NCBI GenBank assembly: GCA_024460105.1
Contig: JANFXS010000002.1
Coordinates: forward strand, 434,001 to 498,000
Direction of reading: 5' to 3'
Source: Anaerotignum faecicola
GTDB taxonomy: Bacteria > Bacillota > Clostridia > Lachnospirales > Anaerotignaceae
DNA length: 64,000 nucleotides
The notes beneath the pieces were generated by a model. It worked only from the letters and a program-made list of their open reading frames with translations, did not search any database and had not been told where the DNA came from. The position numbers and the translations under genes are program-made. Shown here piece by piece: positions 25,880-33,923 of the stretch (within the stretch, counting starts at the first letter, position 1; each line of letters starts with the position of its first letter).

Positions 25880-27499
25880 TTAATTTCCATAAACAAAAAT
25901 ATTTAAATCTTTTCCGTCCCACTCAATTTTCTGAACTATCATTCGGATTAAAACCCTTTTTTCATGCACGTCAAATTTGTCAAAGTTCCCTTTTAAATCC
26001 GATAAAGCGTCAGCCGCCTCGGCAAGCTCAATACTGTTGCCGCCAAGCCTGTTTTTGGCCGACATGACATTCTTTCTCTCCGCTTCCAGCCGTTCTATTT
26101 CTTTATCCAAAAGCGTTATTTTTTTATTCACCTTTTGAATAAAAACCTCTCCCAAACCGCCTGTGGACAATGTTTCCATATAATTTTCCGTTTCGTCCTT
26201 ACATTTTTTTATCTTTGCATCCAATATATCCAAAGCGTCTTTTCCGCTTTCGTTCCTTATATCGCGTTTAAGTTTTTCCAGTATTTTGCATATATCCGAA
26301 TCCCCTTGCATATACTGCGCAATATGTCCGCATACAATATCGTCCGTCTGCCTTCCGTTAAGGTTGCCGCTTCCGCAAAACGAAACTCCGCCGCGCATTT
26401 TATTTTGGCAGATATAATAAAAAATTCCGTTTTCCTTCATCTTAGAATGTGCCTTGGCGTACATACGCCCGCCGCAGTTTTTACAGAATATAAGCCCCGA
26501 AAGCAGAGAATAATCATTATGCAGTTTCATTTCGCTTCTTGAAAAACCGTTTGTATCCATCAAATACTGAACTTCCGCCCATTTCTTGCCGGAAACAATG
26601 CCTCTGTGCCTTCCTATGGCAATAATCCACTGGTCTTTTGATTTCCGCGGCGCTTTCGTTTTTCTGTAGTCCCTTTTATTATATGAAATCAAGCCATACT
26701 TTTGAGAACACTCGCTCTCTTCAAAACACAAATCGGAATTTTGCGCCGCAAAATAATCCCTCGCTTCCTTATCGGCAATGCAATATACGGGATTCGACAG
26801 TATTTCCCTGATACTGACAGGAGAAAAAAATTTTCCGTTCCGCGATTTTATGTTTTCTTTAATCAAATATTTGCTTACGCCCGCTATAGAATGAAGTTCC
26901 AGCATTTTGTCAAATATTATTTTTACTTTTTCTATTTCTTCATTGTCAAATTTAAGCCGGCAAGATGTCTTTTCCTTTCCGTCGATAATAACATCCCGTA
27001 CTTTTTCAGAAGTAAATCCCGTCGGCGTATTGCCTCCCAGCCATCTGCCCGTTCTGGCAAGCATAAGCATATTATCCCTCACCCGCTCCGCTATCGTTTC
27101 CCTTTCAAGCTGCGCAAACACAGAAGCAATATACATCATTGCCTTGCCCATTGGTTTTGAAGTGTCAAATTCTTCTTTTATGCACAGAAAAGAAATTCCC
27201 ATATCATTAAGTTCCTCAATCAGGGCGGAAAAATCGCTTACGCTTCTGCTTATGCGATCCAATCGGTAGCAAACAACATAATCGGGCTTATCTTCCTTCA
27301 TATCTCTTATCATTTTCTGGAATGCTGGCCTTTTTGTGTTTTTTGCTGAAAACCCTTCGTCCTCATAAACAACGATATTGCACTCCTCCTCGTTTCCGAA
27401 CTTTGAAAATATATACTGCCTGCTCATTTCCGCCTGGTTTTCAACCGATTCGCCTTTGCCCGTATATACTGATTTTCTGCTGTATATAAAAAATTTCAC
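25880..27499 (-). CDS. Large serine recombinase (integrase/excisionase type)
   Basis: The 539-aa protein is a large serine recombinase. The N-terminal catalytic domain (about 1-150) has the nucleophile in IYSRKS (Ser10), the conserved VCYRLDRISRS arginines and QLERETIAERVRDNM. A recombinase domain follows (NTPTGFTSE, then about 190-290). A zinc-ribbon contains CKNCGGRMY and later paired cysteines (about 340-385), then a long coiled coil (about 400-500). Such enzymes join attP and attB through a 2-bp crossover, as the flanking sites show. The GTG start at 27499 has only a weak ribosome site (AAGAAAG). It lies 650 bp inside the right end of the element. Confidence 0.95.
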   Translation of the reverse strand: MKFFIYSRKSVYTGKGESVENQAEMSRQYIFSKFGNEEECNIVVYEDEGFSAKNTKRPAFQKMIRDMKEDKPDYVVCYRLDRISRSVSDFSALIEELNDMGISFLCIKEEFDTSKPMGKAMMYIASVFAQLERETIAERVRDNMLMLARTGRWLGGNTPTGFTSEKVRDVIIDGKEKTSCRLKFDNEEIEKVKIIFDKMLELHSIAGVSKYLIKENIKSRNGKFFSPVSIREILSNPVYCIADKEARDYFAAQNSDLCFEESECSQKYGLISYNKRDYRKTKAPRKSKDQWIIAIGRHRGIVSGKKWAEVQYLMDTNGFSRSEMKLHNDYSLLSGLIFCKNCGGRMYAKAHSKMKENGIFYYICQNKMRGGVSFCGSGNLNGRQTDDIVCGHIAQYMQGDSDICKILEKLKRDIRNESGKDALDILDAKIKKCKDETENYMETLSTGGLGEVFIQKVNKKITLLDKEIERLEAERKNVMSAKNRLGGNSIELAEAADALSDLKGNFDKFDVHEKRVLIRMIVQKIEWDGKDLNIFVYGN

Positions 27500-27760
27500 C
27501 TTTCTTACACCGGCTTTCTATATTCGATTATTTTTATTACTTACGGTAAATACATAAAAACTGCCGCCTTTAACTGCGGCTATACAGATCTTTTAAAGGC
27601 TTATATTTCAAACCTGCCGTAAATAAATTTTTTACAATTATTTTATATTATTGTATTATGACGAAATTAAAACGGTTATTCCCCATACCCTTTCCTAAAA
27701 AGAATAGGACATAATTTTCATTCATATTATAAAATATCATTTACATATTGGGTGGCTGCC

Positions 27761-27967
27761 ATGAGAAACGTTAAAATCCGAAACATAACCGTTACCGTAA
27801 TTCCCAACTGCCGTCCGGTTTCTTTAAAAAGCGGAATAAATGAATTTCATGCTTCCGTAATAGAAAGGGAACTGTACAGATCCTATTCTCATTTGACTGC
27901 ACGGCAAAAAGTTTCCGTTGTCGATCTTATAATAAAAAATTTAACCTTGCCGAAAAGCAAAACTTAA
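27761..27967 (+). CDS. Small basic protein next to the element end (unknown; possible directionality factor)
   Basis: I do not recognise this 68-aa protein. It is basic, begins MRNVKIRNITVTVIPNCRPV and ends in KNLTLPKSKT. It has no obvious helix-turn-helix motif but shows a helix-rich middle (FHASVIERELYRSY). ATG 27761 has GGGTGG 6-8 bp upstream; GTG 27752 is less well placed. It is followed 12 bp later by a good terminator, lies 180 bp from the att core and is divergent from the recombinase. Small proteins in this position often set the direction of serine integrases, so a recombination directionality factor is a reasonable guess, but no sequence motif proves it. Confidence 0.5.
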   Translation: MRNVKIRNITVTVIPNCRPVSLKSGINEFHASVIERELYRSYSHLTARQKVSVVDLIIKNLTLPKSKT

Positions 27968-27978
27968 TATCACATTAA

Positions 27979-28010
27979 AGCTTCCGTACAGAATACGGGA
28001 GCTTTTATTT
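27979..28010 (+). terminator. Terminator of the small element gene
   Basis: GCTTCCGTA pairs with TACGGGAGC (one G-T pair), followed by TTTTATTTTT. It stops transcription before the right attachment site. Confidence 0.7.
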
Positions 28011-28084
28011 TTCGCCCATAACAAAATAAAACCCTTAACGCGGCCATATTATTTCCTCTCCGTCCGTTTCATAAAAACGTCGCC

Positions 28085-29266
28085 TTATGTAATCATAAAG
28101 CATGTATGCGCCTGGGAATAATTTTGTCGCCCTTTTATATGTTGCGCTAATCTGCCGTTGCACGGCACAAAATTATTCGTTATAATCGCCATAAGCTTCT
28201 CCCTCGGCGTTTCGATAATACGGCAGGCCGTAACCCCCGCGGCATTACAGCCAAACCCCATCATCATTGTCAGCGACTGTTTGCCATGGGCTCCCGCTTT
28301 TTTAAATAAGCCGTCCAGATTAAATGCAATACGCGGCAAAAAGCCTATGTCTTCAAGAAATGTAAAAAGCGGGAAAAAAACGGCCATCGGAGGAAGCATA
28401 ACTGAAATTACCCATCCGGACGTTTTGAACATACCGTCAACCAATATCCCGCAAAGCCACGGCGGAAGGAACGCCAAATTCGTTTTAAGCGCGGCTTCGC
28501 CTTTTGCAAATAACTCCATTAAAAGCGATGAAGGATAATTAGCGCCGACGATAGTAATCCAAAAAACTATCCCCAACACAAGAAGTATCACGGGTATTCC
28601 GAATTTCTTTGAAAGTATTATCCTGTCGGCCATAACCTGAAGGCTTTCTTTTTTATCTTTTATTACCGCTGTTTTTGCGGCTTCTTCTGCAATGGAAATT
28701 GTTTTCAGGCAGGCTTCGTCAAATTTCAGTTCCGAAATTCCCGCTTTTAAGGGCTTAACCTTCTTCCTGCCTAAAGCAATATCCACTGCCATGTCTTTGA
28801 TCTCCTTGATCCCTTCCCCGTTTCTTGCGCTGGCAGGTATAACGGGTATTCCCAAATATTCCGAAAGTTTGTCAACGTCAATTTCCATTCCTTTTTTGTC
28901 TGCTTCATCCATTAAATTAAGGCACAATATAACATTGTCCGTTAAATCTGCAACCTGCACGCAAAGGTTCAGGTTTCGTTCAATACAAGTGGCGTCCGCT
29001 ACTACCAACACCATATCAGGCTTCTCGTTTACTATAAACTCCTTTGCGCATCTTTCCTCGGCCGTATCGCTTAAAACCGAATAAATACCGGGCAAATCCA
29101 CAATCCTGAAATCAACGCCTTTATGGCTGAAAAAACCGCTTGCATTGGCAACAGTCTTTCCCGACCAGTTTCCTGTATGCTGGTTAAGCCCCGTCAAAGC
29201 GTTAAATATAGTGCTTTTTCCTGTGTTCGGATTACCGGCAAGAGCTATAACATGCTTTCCGTTCAC
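28085..29266 (-). pseudogene. feoB: feoB 5' half, GTPase domain and first membrane helices, cut by element insertion
   Basis: This is the N-terminal half of the Fe2+ transporter. The G domain has GNPNTGKST (G1), DLPG (G3), NLMD (G4) and SAR (G5) within the first 150 residues. A helical linker follows, then several membrane segments ending in GCNAAGVTACRIIETPREKL and the conserved NNFVPCNGR. feoB homology stops at 28149. The remaining 21 codons (LAQHIKGRQNYSQAHTCFMI and a final Thr) are element sequence. The product would be 393 aa instead of the reconstructed 613. The GTG start overlaps the feoA stop (GTGA, 29263-29266), so feoA and feoB are coupled. Without the 3' half it cannot form the permease. 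Confidence 0.92.
28126..28165 (-). other. Attachment site at the feoB 5' junction (attL/attR-type)
   Basis: On the minus strand feoB reads GTGCCGTGCAACGGCAG, then the core ATT (28149-28151), then element sequence AGCGCAACATATAAAAGGG and the end of the arm, GCGAC (28126-28130). The first part is feoB NGR codons; the last part mirrors the GTTGCCCTTTT arm at 15902-15912. Confidence 0.8.
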
Positions 29267-29517
29267 ATTCCATCCCCCCTGAAAGGCACGCTTATAAGTA
29301 TTTTTTCACACTCTTCCTGCCTTATTGCAATCAGCGTCCCTTTAATAAGAAACGCCGTTGTACCGCCGCACATTGCTTTATATAAAGGCGTAACCCTGCT
29401 TTTCGGCGAAAAACCAAGATCGAAAAGCCGTATTCTTTCTTCCGTGCTGCCTATAACGTCTACGATAATATATTCCTTCTGCATCTCCGCTTTTGAAAGG
29501 CAACTTATATCGGGCAT
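29263..29517 (-). CDS. feoA: FeoA-domain protein
   Basis: The 84-aa protein has the SH3-like FeoA fold: a central segment GSTEERIRLFDLGFSPKSRV (the FeoA pattern of a loop, then LxDLGFxPGxxV) and a closing IAIRQEECEKILI strand. FeoA is a small cytoplasmic partner of FeoB needed for Fe2+ uptake. I use ATG 29517, spaced 6-8 bp after AGGGGG. The longer frame from 29589 adds an unrelated N terminus across the ribosome site. Its stop overlaps the feoB GTG, showing the original feoAB operon. With feoB split, feoA may still be transcribed but lacks an intact partner here. Confidence 0.88.
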   Translation of the reverse strand: MPDISCLSKAEMQKEYIIVDVIGSTEERIRLFDLGFSPKSRVTPLYKAMCGGTTAFLIKGTLIAIRQEECEKILISVPFRGDGM

Positions 29518-29686
29518 ATATTTACCCCCTGAATTTAGATAGTTACTAGCATTATATAAACGACAACTTAAACTTGTTACATTTTGCAAAAAAAATTATT
29601 ATATAGTAAAATTAGGAATACCGTATTAAAATACAAGCCTGTTCTCATCTTTATCAGGCAAATATATTTTCTGAAAGGAATATTTT

Positions 29687-30184
29687 ATGGAAACCAAACA
29701 TTATATGTATGCATTAATAGACTATATAAATTCCCGCCCTCAATTAAAAAAAGCCGTGCTGTTTTTGGACAAACGCATGCCGCTTGTTACAACATGGGGA
29801 TTTTATTTAACCCTTATCTATCTTGCAGTTAATATGGATAAAAGAGTATTTTATGTAGCGTTTATACCATGGCTTAACTTTTTTATTGTTTCGGCAGTAA
29901 GGAGCCGCCTTAATCTAAAACGGCCGTTTGAAGAACTCGAATTTGAGCCTCTTCTCCCCCATTCTCCCGGGAAAGCATGCCCAAGCCGTCATGCCACAAG
30001 TTCCGTTATAATATCTATTGCCGTATATTATATATATCCGCCTGCCGGAATACTTTTAGGCGCAACAAGCGTTATAATATGCCTTACCCGCGTTCTAACC
30101 GGCGTGCATTACCCAAGAGATGTTATATGGGGTGCAGCGGTTGGTGCAATTACAGGATATGTCGGTTTTTTTATAATTCTTTAA
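29687..30184 (+). CDS. PAP2-family phosphatase (undecaprenyl/lipid phosphate type)
   Basis: This 165-aa membrane protein carries the three PAP2 phosphatase motifs: RLNLKRPFE (KxxxxxxRP type), CPSRHATSS with the PSxH acid/base His, and [15 protein letters not shown] with the nucleophile His. Hydrophobic segments lie near residues 35-60, 100-125 and 140-165. Such enzymes remove phosphate from phosphatidylglycerol phosphate or undecaprenyl diphosphate at the membrane outer face. Length is close to BcrC/PgpB-type small members. GAAAGGA precedes the ATG. It is divergent from feoAB and followed by the collagen-like gene, which has its own promoter. Confidence 0.88.
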   Translation: METKHYMYALIDYINSRPQLKKAVLFLDKRMPLVTTWGFYLTLIYLAVNMDKRVFYVAFIPWLNFFIVSAVRSRLNLKRPFEELEFEPLLPHSPGKACPSRHATSSVIISIAVYYIYPPAGILLGATSVIICLTRVLTGVHYPRDVIWGAAVGAITGYVGFFIIL

Positions 30185-30194
30185 CAAAACAATA

Positions 30195-30222
30195 ACCTTT
30201 GTCCCTTTCCATGCATATATTA
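30195..30222 (+). promoter_or_regulatory. SigK-like sporulation promoter of the collagen-like gene
   Basis: AC (30195-30196), a 17-bp spacer and GCATATATTA (30213-30222) match the SigK consensus AC-N17-CATANNNTA. Initiation near 30230 would give a short leader. A 10-bp inverted repeat (TGTCCCTTTC 30200-30209, GAAAGGGACA 30237-30246) straddles the site. Confidence 0.5.
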
Positions 30223-30254
30223 TAGAAACAGTCAATGAAAGGGACATGTTTAAA

Positions 30255-31973
30255 ATGGCAAGTTATTATAATGAAAATAATCATAATTCATGCTGCGGCA
30301 ATTCATGTTCATGCGGCAGTTCATGCTGCGGTTCATGCAGTTCATGCTGCTGTATCGGCCCTAAGGGGCCAAGAGGTCCTATGGGGCCTCAGGGAGCACG
30401 CGGACCGGCCGGGCCTCAGGGACCTCAGGGTGAACGCGGATTTACTGGCGCTACCGGACCTCAAGGACCTCAGGGCGAAACCGGACCTCAGGGCGAACGT
30501 GGATTTACCGGTGCTACCGGACCTCAAGGGCCTCAGGGCGAAACCGGGCCTCAGGGGCCTCAGGGCGAAACCGGGCCTCAGGGCGAACGCGGATTTACTG
30601 GCGCTACCGGGCCTCAGGGGCCTAAAGGTGAAACTGGCGCTACTGGACCTCAAGGACCTCAGGGTGAAACCGGACCTCAGGGCGAACGTGGATTTACCGG
30701 TGCTACCGGACCTCAAGGGCCTCAGGGCGAAACCGGGCCTCAGGGCGAACGCGGATTTACTGGCGCTACTGGACCTCAGGGGCCTAAAGGTGAAACTGGC
30801 GCTACTGGACCTCAAGGACCTCAGGGTGAAACCGGTCCTCAGGGCGAACGTGGATTTACCGGTGCTACCGGACCTCAAGGGCCTCAGGGCGAAACCGGGC
30901 CTCAGGGGCCTCAGGGCGAACGTGGATTTACCGGCGCTACCGGACCTCAAGGGCCTCAGGGCGAACGCGGATTTACTGGCGCTACCGGGCCTCAGGGGCC
31001 TAAAGGTGAAACTGGCGCTACTGGACCTCAAGGACCTCAGGGCGAAACCGGGCCTCAAGGGCCTCAGGGTGAAACCGGACCTCAGGGGCCTCAGGGCGAA
31101 CGTGGATTTACCGGCGCTACTGGACCTCAAGGACCTCAGGGTGAAACCGGTCCTCAGGGGCCTCAGGGCGAACGCGGATTTACTGGCGCTACCGGGCCTC
31201 AGGGGCCTAAAGGTGAAACCGGCGCTACTGGACCTCAAGGGTCTCAGGGCGAAACCGGTCCTCAAGGTCCTCAGGGTGAAACCGGACCTCAGGGGCCTCA
31301 GGGTGAACGCGGATTTACTGGCGCTACCGGGCCTCAGGGGCCTAAAGGTGAAACCGGCGCTACTGGACCTCAAGGGCCTCAGGGCGAAACCGGTCCTCAA
31401 GGTCCTCAGGGTGAAACTGGGCCTCAGGGCGAGGCGGCAACGATTACTGTCGGAGCAGTTACTACCGGTGAACCTGGAACAAATGTAGTTATCACCAATT
31501 CAGGAACAAGCCAAGACGCTGTCCTTAATTTTACGATCCCACGCGGCGCTGCCGGCGGAACAGTTCAATCCCTAGCTATTGTGGACACAGATCCAAAAAT
31601 TATATCAGGCGTAGGCGAAATTAAATTTACCGCTAGCCCATATGTGAACTCACAGTCCTTTGATTACACGCCTGGAACAACTGAAATAAGCATAGTCAAC
31701 AACGGCGTATATCAGGCTTTCTTCCACTGCACAGTCGTTGCCAGCTCCGGAAGCACAATACCGACGTCAATAACAATAGAGCTTCGCTCAGACGGAACTC
31801 TTATACCCGGTTCCCCTTCACGTCATATTTTCAGATCGACAGGAGAATCCGCAAGCGTCACCCTTTCGACATCAATACTCGTAACCGATGCGCCGATAAG
31901 GCTCACTGTGTATCTTGAAGGCGATGAAGTTGTTATAACGGACTGCTCGCTTACAATAATACGTCTACAGTAA
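30255..31973 (+). CDS. Collagen-like Gly-X-Y repeat protein with Cys-rich N terminus (spore-surface/BclA-like)
   Basis: The product (572 aa from ATG 30255) opens with a Cys/Ser/Gly-rich segment ([20 protein letters not shown]). About 120 uninterrupted Gly-X-Y triplets follow (nucleotides about 30357-31436), dominated by [20 protein letters not shown]-type units. A C-terminal domain of about 180 residues resembles the trimerising head of clostridial exosporium collagens ([14 protein letters not shown]-like start, [19 protein letters not shown]). A first ATG at 30246 is too near the AAAGGG site, so I prefer 30255. A SigK-like promoter suggests mother-cell expression during sporulation. The cysteine-rich end may crosslink to the spore coat. 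The repeats are nearly identical in DNA and will vary in length between strains. Confidence 0.88.
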   Translation: MASYYNENNHNSCCGNSCSCGSSCCGSCSSCCCIGPKGPRGPMGPQGARGPAGPQGPQGERGFTGATGPQGPQGETGPQGERGFTGATGPQGPQGETGPQGPQGETGPQGERGFTGATGPQGPKGETGATGPQGPQGETGPQGERGFTGATGPQGPQGETGPQGERGFTGATGPQGPKGETGATGPQGPQGETGPQGERGFTGATGPQGPQGETGPQGPQGERGFTGATGPQGPQGERGFTGATGPQGPKGETGATGPQGPQGETGPQGPQGETGPQGPQGERGFTGATGPQGPQGETGPQGPQGERGFTGATGPQGPKGETGATGPQGSQGETGPQGPQGETGPQGPQGERGFTGATGPQGPKGETGATGPQGPQGETGPQGPQGETGPQGEAATITVGAVTTGEPGTNVVITNSGTSQDAVLNFTIPRGAAGGTVQSLAIVDTDPKIISGVGEIKFTASPYVNSQSFDYTPGTTEISIVNNGVYQAFFHCTVVASSGSTIPTSITIELRSDGTLIPGSPSRHIFRSTGESASVTLSTSILVTDAPIRLTVYLEGDEVVITDCSLTIIRLQ

Positions 31974-32025
31974 TGACAATATTTTAAATTAAAAAAGATA
32001 CCTCGTTTTTATTGAAACAAATCTA

Positions 32026-32050
32026 GGCAGGTTCCAAAACCTGCCTTTTT
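32026..32050 (+). terminator. Terminator of the collagen-like gene
   Basis: GGCAGGTT (32026-32033) and AACCTGCC (32038-32045) form an 8-bp stem with a 4-nt loop, followed by TTTTT. Confidence 0.7.
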
Positions 32051-32167
32051 AAATGCAATAAATATTTGCATATTTTTTACATATATAATACAATTAAACA
32101 GAAAATAAACTCGTATTTACAAACAGCGTTTAATAACCGGAAAATCAGATGCAAAGGAGAGAATACA

Positions 32168-33136
32168 ATGGAAAAAATACTTTTAACCCAATGGGTCCCT
32201 GATAAATGCAGAGAAACGTTTAAAAACCAGCTTGAATTCATTTGTCCCGACAAAGAAAAACTACAGTTTTCAAAATCCGAAATACTGGAGCATATAAGCG
32301 ATGTCGACGGCATATTTCTCATATTTTCCACGGCCGACAAAGAAGTTATCGACGCCGGAAAAAAACTAAAGGTTATAGCAAACCTCGGCGTGGGTTTTGA
32401 CTGTATCGACGTAAAATATGCAACCGAAAAAAATATTGCCGTTATAAATACCCCTAATACAGTAACAGAAGCAACAGCCGAACTTTCAATAGCCCTTCTG
32501 ATGACTGTTATGAGAAATACAGCCTCATATGATAAAAGCGTCAAAGAAGGCCAATGGCCGCGTTTTGCATTTTCCGACGTGGGAACCGAGATATTCGGCC
32601 ACTCCCTTGGTATTGTTGGATTTGGAAGAATCGGAAAAGCCGTTGCGAAAAAGGCCCTCGCTTTGGGAATGGACGTTAAATACTATGATCCGTACCGCTT
32701 AAACGAAGAGGACGAAAAACATCTGGAGGTTTCATATCTCCCTCTTGACGAACTTCTTTCCCAATGCGACTGCGTTTCCCTCCATATGCCTTACACCCCC
32801 GAAAACCATCACCTTATAAACGAAAGAACGCTTTCTATAATGAAAAAAGGCTCCTATCTTATAAATGTCGCAAGGGGGCCGGTCGTTAAAGAATCCGCGC
32901 TTGTCGAAGCCCTGAAAAACGGTACTTTGAAGGGCGCGGCGCTTGACGTTTTCGAGTTTGAGCCAAACGTAAGCCGCGAGCTTAAAGAATGTGACAACGC
33001 CGTTTTGACGCCTCACGTCGGAACACAAACCCTTCAGGTGAGGATAAATATGTTTGAAGAAGCAATGAACGGTATATGCGCCTTTCTCGGCGGCAAAACC
33101 CCGTATAACATAGTTAATAAAGAAATCCTGAGCTGA
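32168..33136 (+). CDS. D-isomer-specific 2-hydroxyacid dehydrogenase
   Basis: This 322-aa NAD-dependent dehydrogenase has the family order: catalytic-domain strand VIANLGVGFDCID, cofactor Rossmann motif GHSLGIVGFGRIGKAVAKKA, the arginine in NVARGPVVKE (INVARG), Glu in ALDVFEFEP and the catalytic His in LTPHVGTQT. It reduces 2-oxo acids to D-2-hydroxy acids or the reverse (glyoxylate/hydroxypyruvate, phosphoglycerate or lactate-type). The short C terminus without an ACT domain argues against biosynthetic SerA; a separate SerA lies at 35763. I use ATG 32168, with AAAGGAGAG upstream, because the longer frame from 32066 begins inside the preceding terminator region. It appears to be transcribed alone and is followed by a good terminator. 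Confidence 0.88.
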   Translation: MEKILLTQWVPDKCRETFKNQLEFICPDKEKLQFSKSEILEHISDVDGIFLIFSTADKEVIDAGKKLKVIANLGVGFDCIDVKYATEKNIAVINTPNTVTEATAELSIALLMTVMRNTASYDKSVKEGQWPRFAFSDVGTEIFGHSLGIVGFGRIGKAVAKKALALGMDVKYYDPYRLNEEDEKHLEVSYLPLDELLSQCDCVSLHMPYTPENHHLINERTLSIMKKGSYLINVARGPVVKESALVEALKNGTLKGAALDVFEFEPNVSRELKECDNAVLTPHVGTQTLQVRINMFEEAMNGICAFLGGKTPYNIVNKEILS

Positions 33137-33143
33137 ACCACCC

Positions 33144-33186
33144 CCCTGCGTAACGCCCTTTAAAGCAATACGCAGGGTTTTTATTT
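33144..33186 (+). terminator. Terminator of the 2-hydroxyacid dehydrogenase gene
   Basis: CCCTGCGT (33144-33151) and ACGCAGGG (33170-33177) form an 8-bp stem followed by TTTTTATTT. Confidence 0.75.
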
Positions 33187-33362
33187 AAAAAGTATCTTTA
33201 TATCGATTCTATAGGCAAAAATCCTTTCATACGTACCAAATTCAATAGCTTTTATCTTAAAAAAATTCAGGCATATACTATCTTGCTCCCGGTTAAAAAT
33301 CTTTGAACAAATTTACTTTTCCGGAATTGCGAAAAGGCTCAAATTTATTCCAATCCTACGAT

Positions 33363-33494
33363 TTATTTTGTTTGCTCACACATTTTTCCGATATGGAATT
33401 TATCCTTTAAACCGAAATTTGAAATATTTTCGTCATTTTTCATTTTCCATTCCCGATACCAATCATAAAGAATTAAACCCGCAGTATTATCCAT
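33363..33494 (-). CDS. Candidate small protein (43 aa), unknown
   Basis: A short minus-strand frame starts at ATG 33494, with GGAAAGG about 8 bp upstream. It begins MDNTAGLILYDWYREWKMKN and ends in KMCEQTK. It has no match I recognise. It is hydrophilic and aromatic-rich at the start. The only support is the ribosome site and an otherwise empty 500-bp gap, so it may also be chance or a remnant of a longer gene. Confidence 0.35.
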   Translation of the reverse strand: MDNTAGLILYDWYREWKMKNDENISNFGLKDKFHIGKMCEQTK

Positions 33495-33641
33495 TATATA
33501 ACCTTTCCGAGTTTGTCAGCAGACACTGCTAATCGTAATTATTAGGTCATAATCGAACAAATCGGAAGCTTATAATATTGTAAAGCATATATTTGTATGA
33601 TATATTATAATCACTTTAACCAATGAAACGGGGGTTTTCAT

Positions 33642-33857
33642 ATGAACGAAAATGAGGAATTATCTGTCACATCGAGAATTAACGAGCTTGCTAAAAAAGC
33701 AAAAACAGTCGGCCTTACAAAAGAGGAAGAAGCTGAAAGGGACGTTTTGAGAAGGGAATATATAAACGCATTCAGGCAAAATCTCCGTTCCCAGCTTGAC
33801 AGGATAGAAATTGTCGAAAGCGACGGATCCAAAAGCCCTTTAAAAAAGAAAAAATAA
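33642..33857 (+). CDS. DUF896 (YnzC-like) small protein
   Basis: The 71-aa protein matches the DUF896/YnzC family of small two-helix proteins. It shows the family pattern of a start helix SRINELAKKAKTVGLTKEEE, a connecting EEAERDVLRREYINAFR helix and a basic tail (SPLKKKK). Structures of the family show a helical hairpin; YnzC is expressed under LexA/SOS control in Bacillus, but no LexA site is visible here. Function is unknown. GGGGG precedes the ATG, and a clean terminator follows within 10 bp of the stop, so it is a single-gene transcript. Confidence 0.88.
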   Translation: MNENEELSVTSRINELAKKAKTVGLTKEEEAERDVLRREYINAFRQNLRSQLDRIEIVESDGSKSPLKKKK

Positions 33858-33863
33858 AATTAC

Positions 33864-33911
33864 GGCCGGAAATCTCCCGCAAATAGAAAACGGAATTTCC
33901 GGCCTCTTTTA
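33864..33911 (+). terminator. Terminator of the DUF896 gene
   Basis: GGCCGGAAAT (33864-33873) and ATTTCCGGCC (33895-33904) form a 10-bp perfect stem followed by TCTTTT. It also faces the small gene at 33924 on the other strand. Confidence 0.75.
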
Positions 33912-33923
33912 GTCATTATTAAT

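Larger units (their letters stand above)
15888..28148. mobile_element. 12.26-kb serine-recombinase element inserted in feoB, carrying a sigma-54 catabolic regulon
   Basis: The element lies between two copies of a 3-bp core (AAT on the plus strand, 15888-15890 and 28149-28151) that split feoB. Removing it restores the feoB frame exactly. Joining its ends gives a 48-bp attP: 23-bp arms around a TT dinucleotide, with outer arms GTTGCCCTTTT and AAAAGGGCGAC as inverted repeats. This is the known architecture for large serine integrases. It encodes one such recombinase (25880-27499), a small basic protein next to the right end, and eight catabolic, transport and regulatory genes. No replication, conjugation, capsid or toxin genes are present. 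Mobility could be autonomous for excision and integration only. The att reconstruction is read directly; activity is inference. Confidence 0.88.

Noticed and set aside
15888-28148. Prophage or conjugative element interpretation
   Set aside because: No capsid, tail, relaxase, coupling or replication genes occur between the att sites.
30342-31400. Long open frames on the opposite strand and in another forward frame (352 and 417 codons)
   Set aside because: They are mirror products of the GGN-repeat DNA of the collagen-like gene; low-complexity and without ribosome sites or domains.
30357-31436. Tandem DNA repeats that could look like a CRISPR array
   Set aside because: Units are in-frame Gly-X-Y codons with no constant spacer size or unique spacers, and no cas genes are present.
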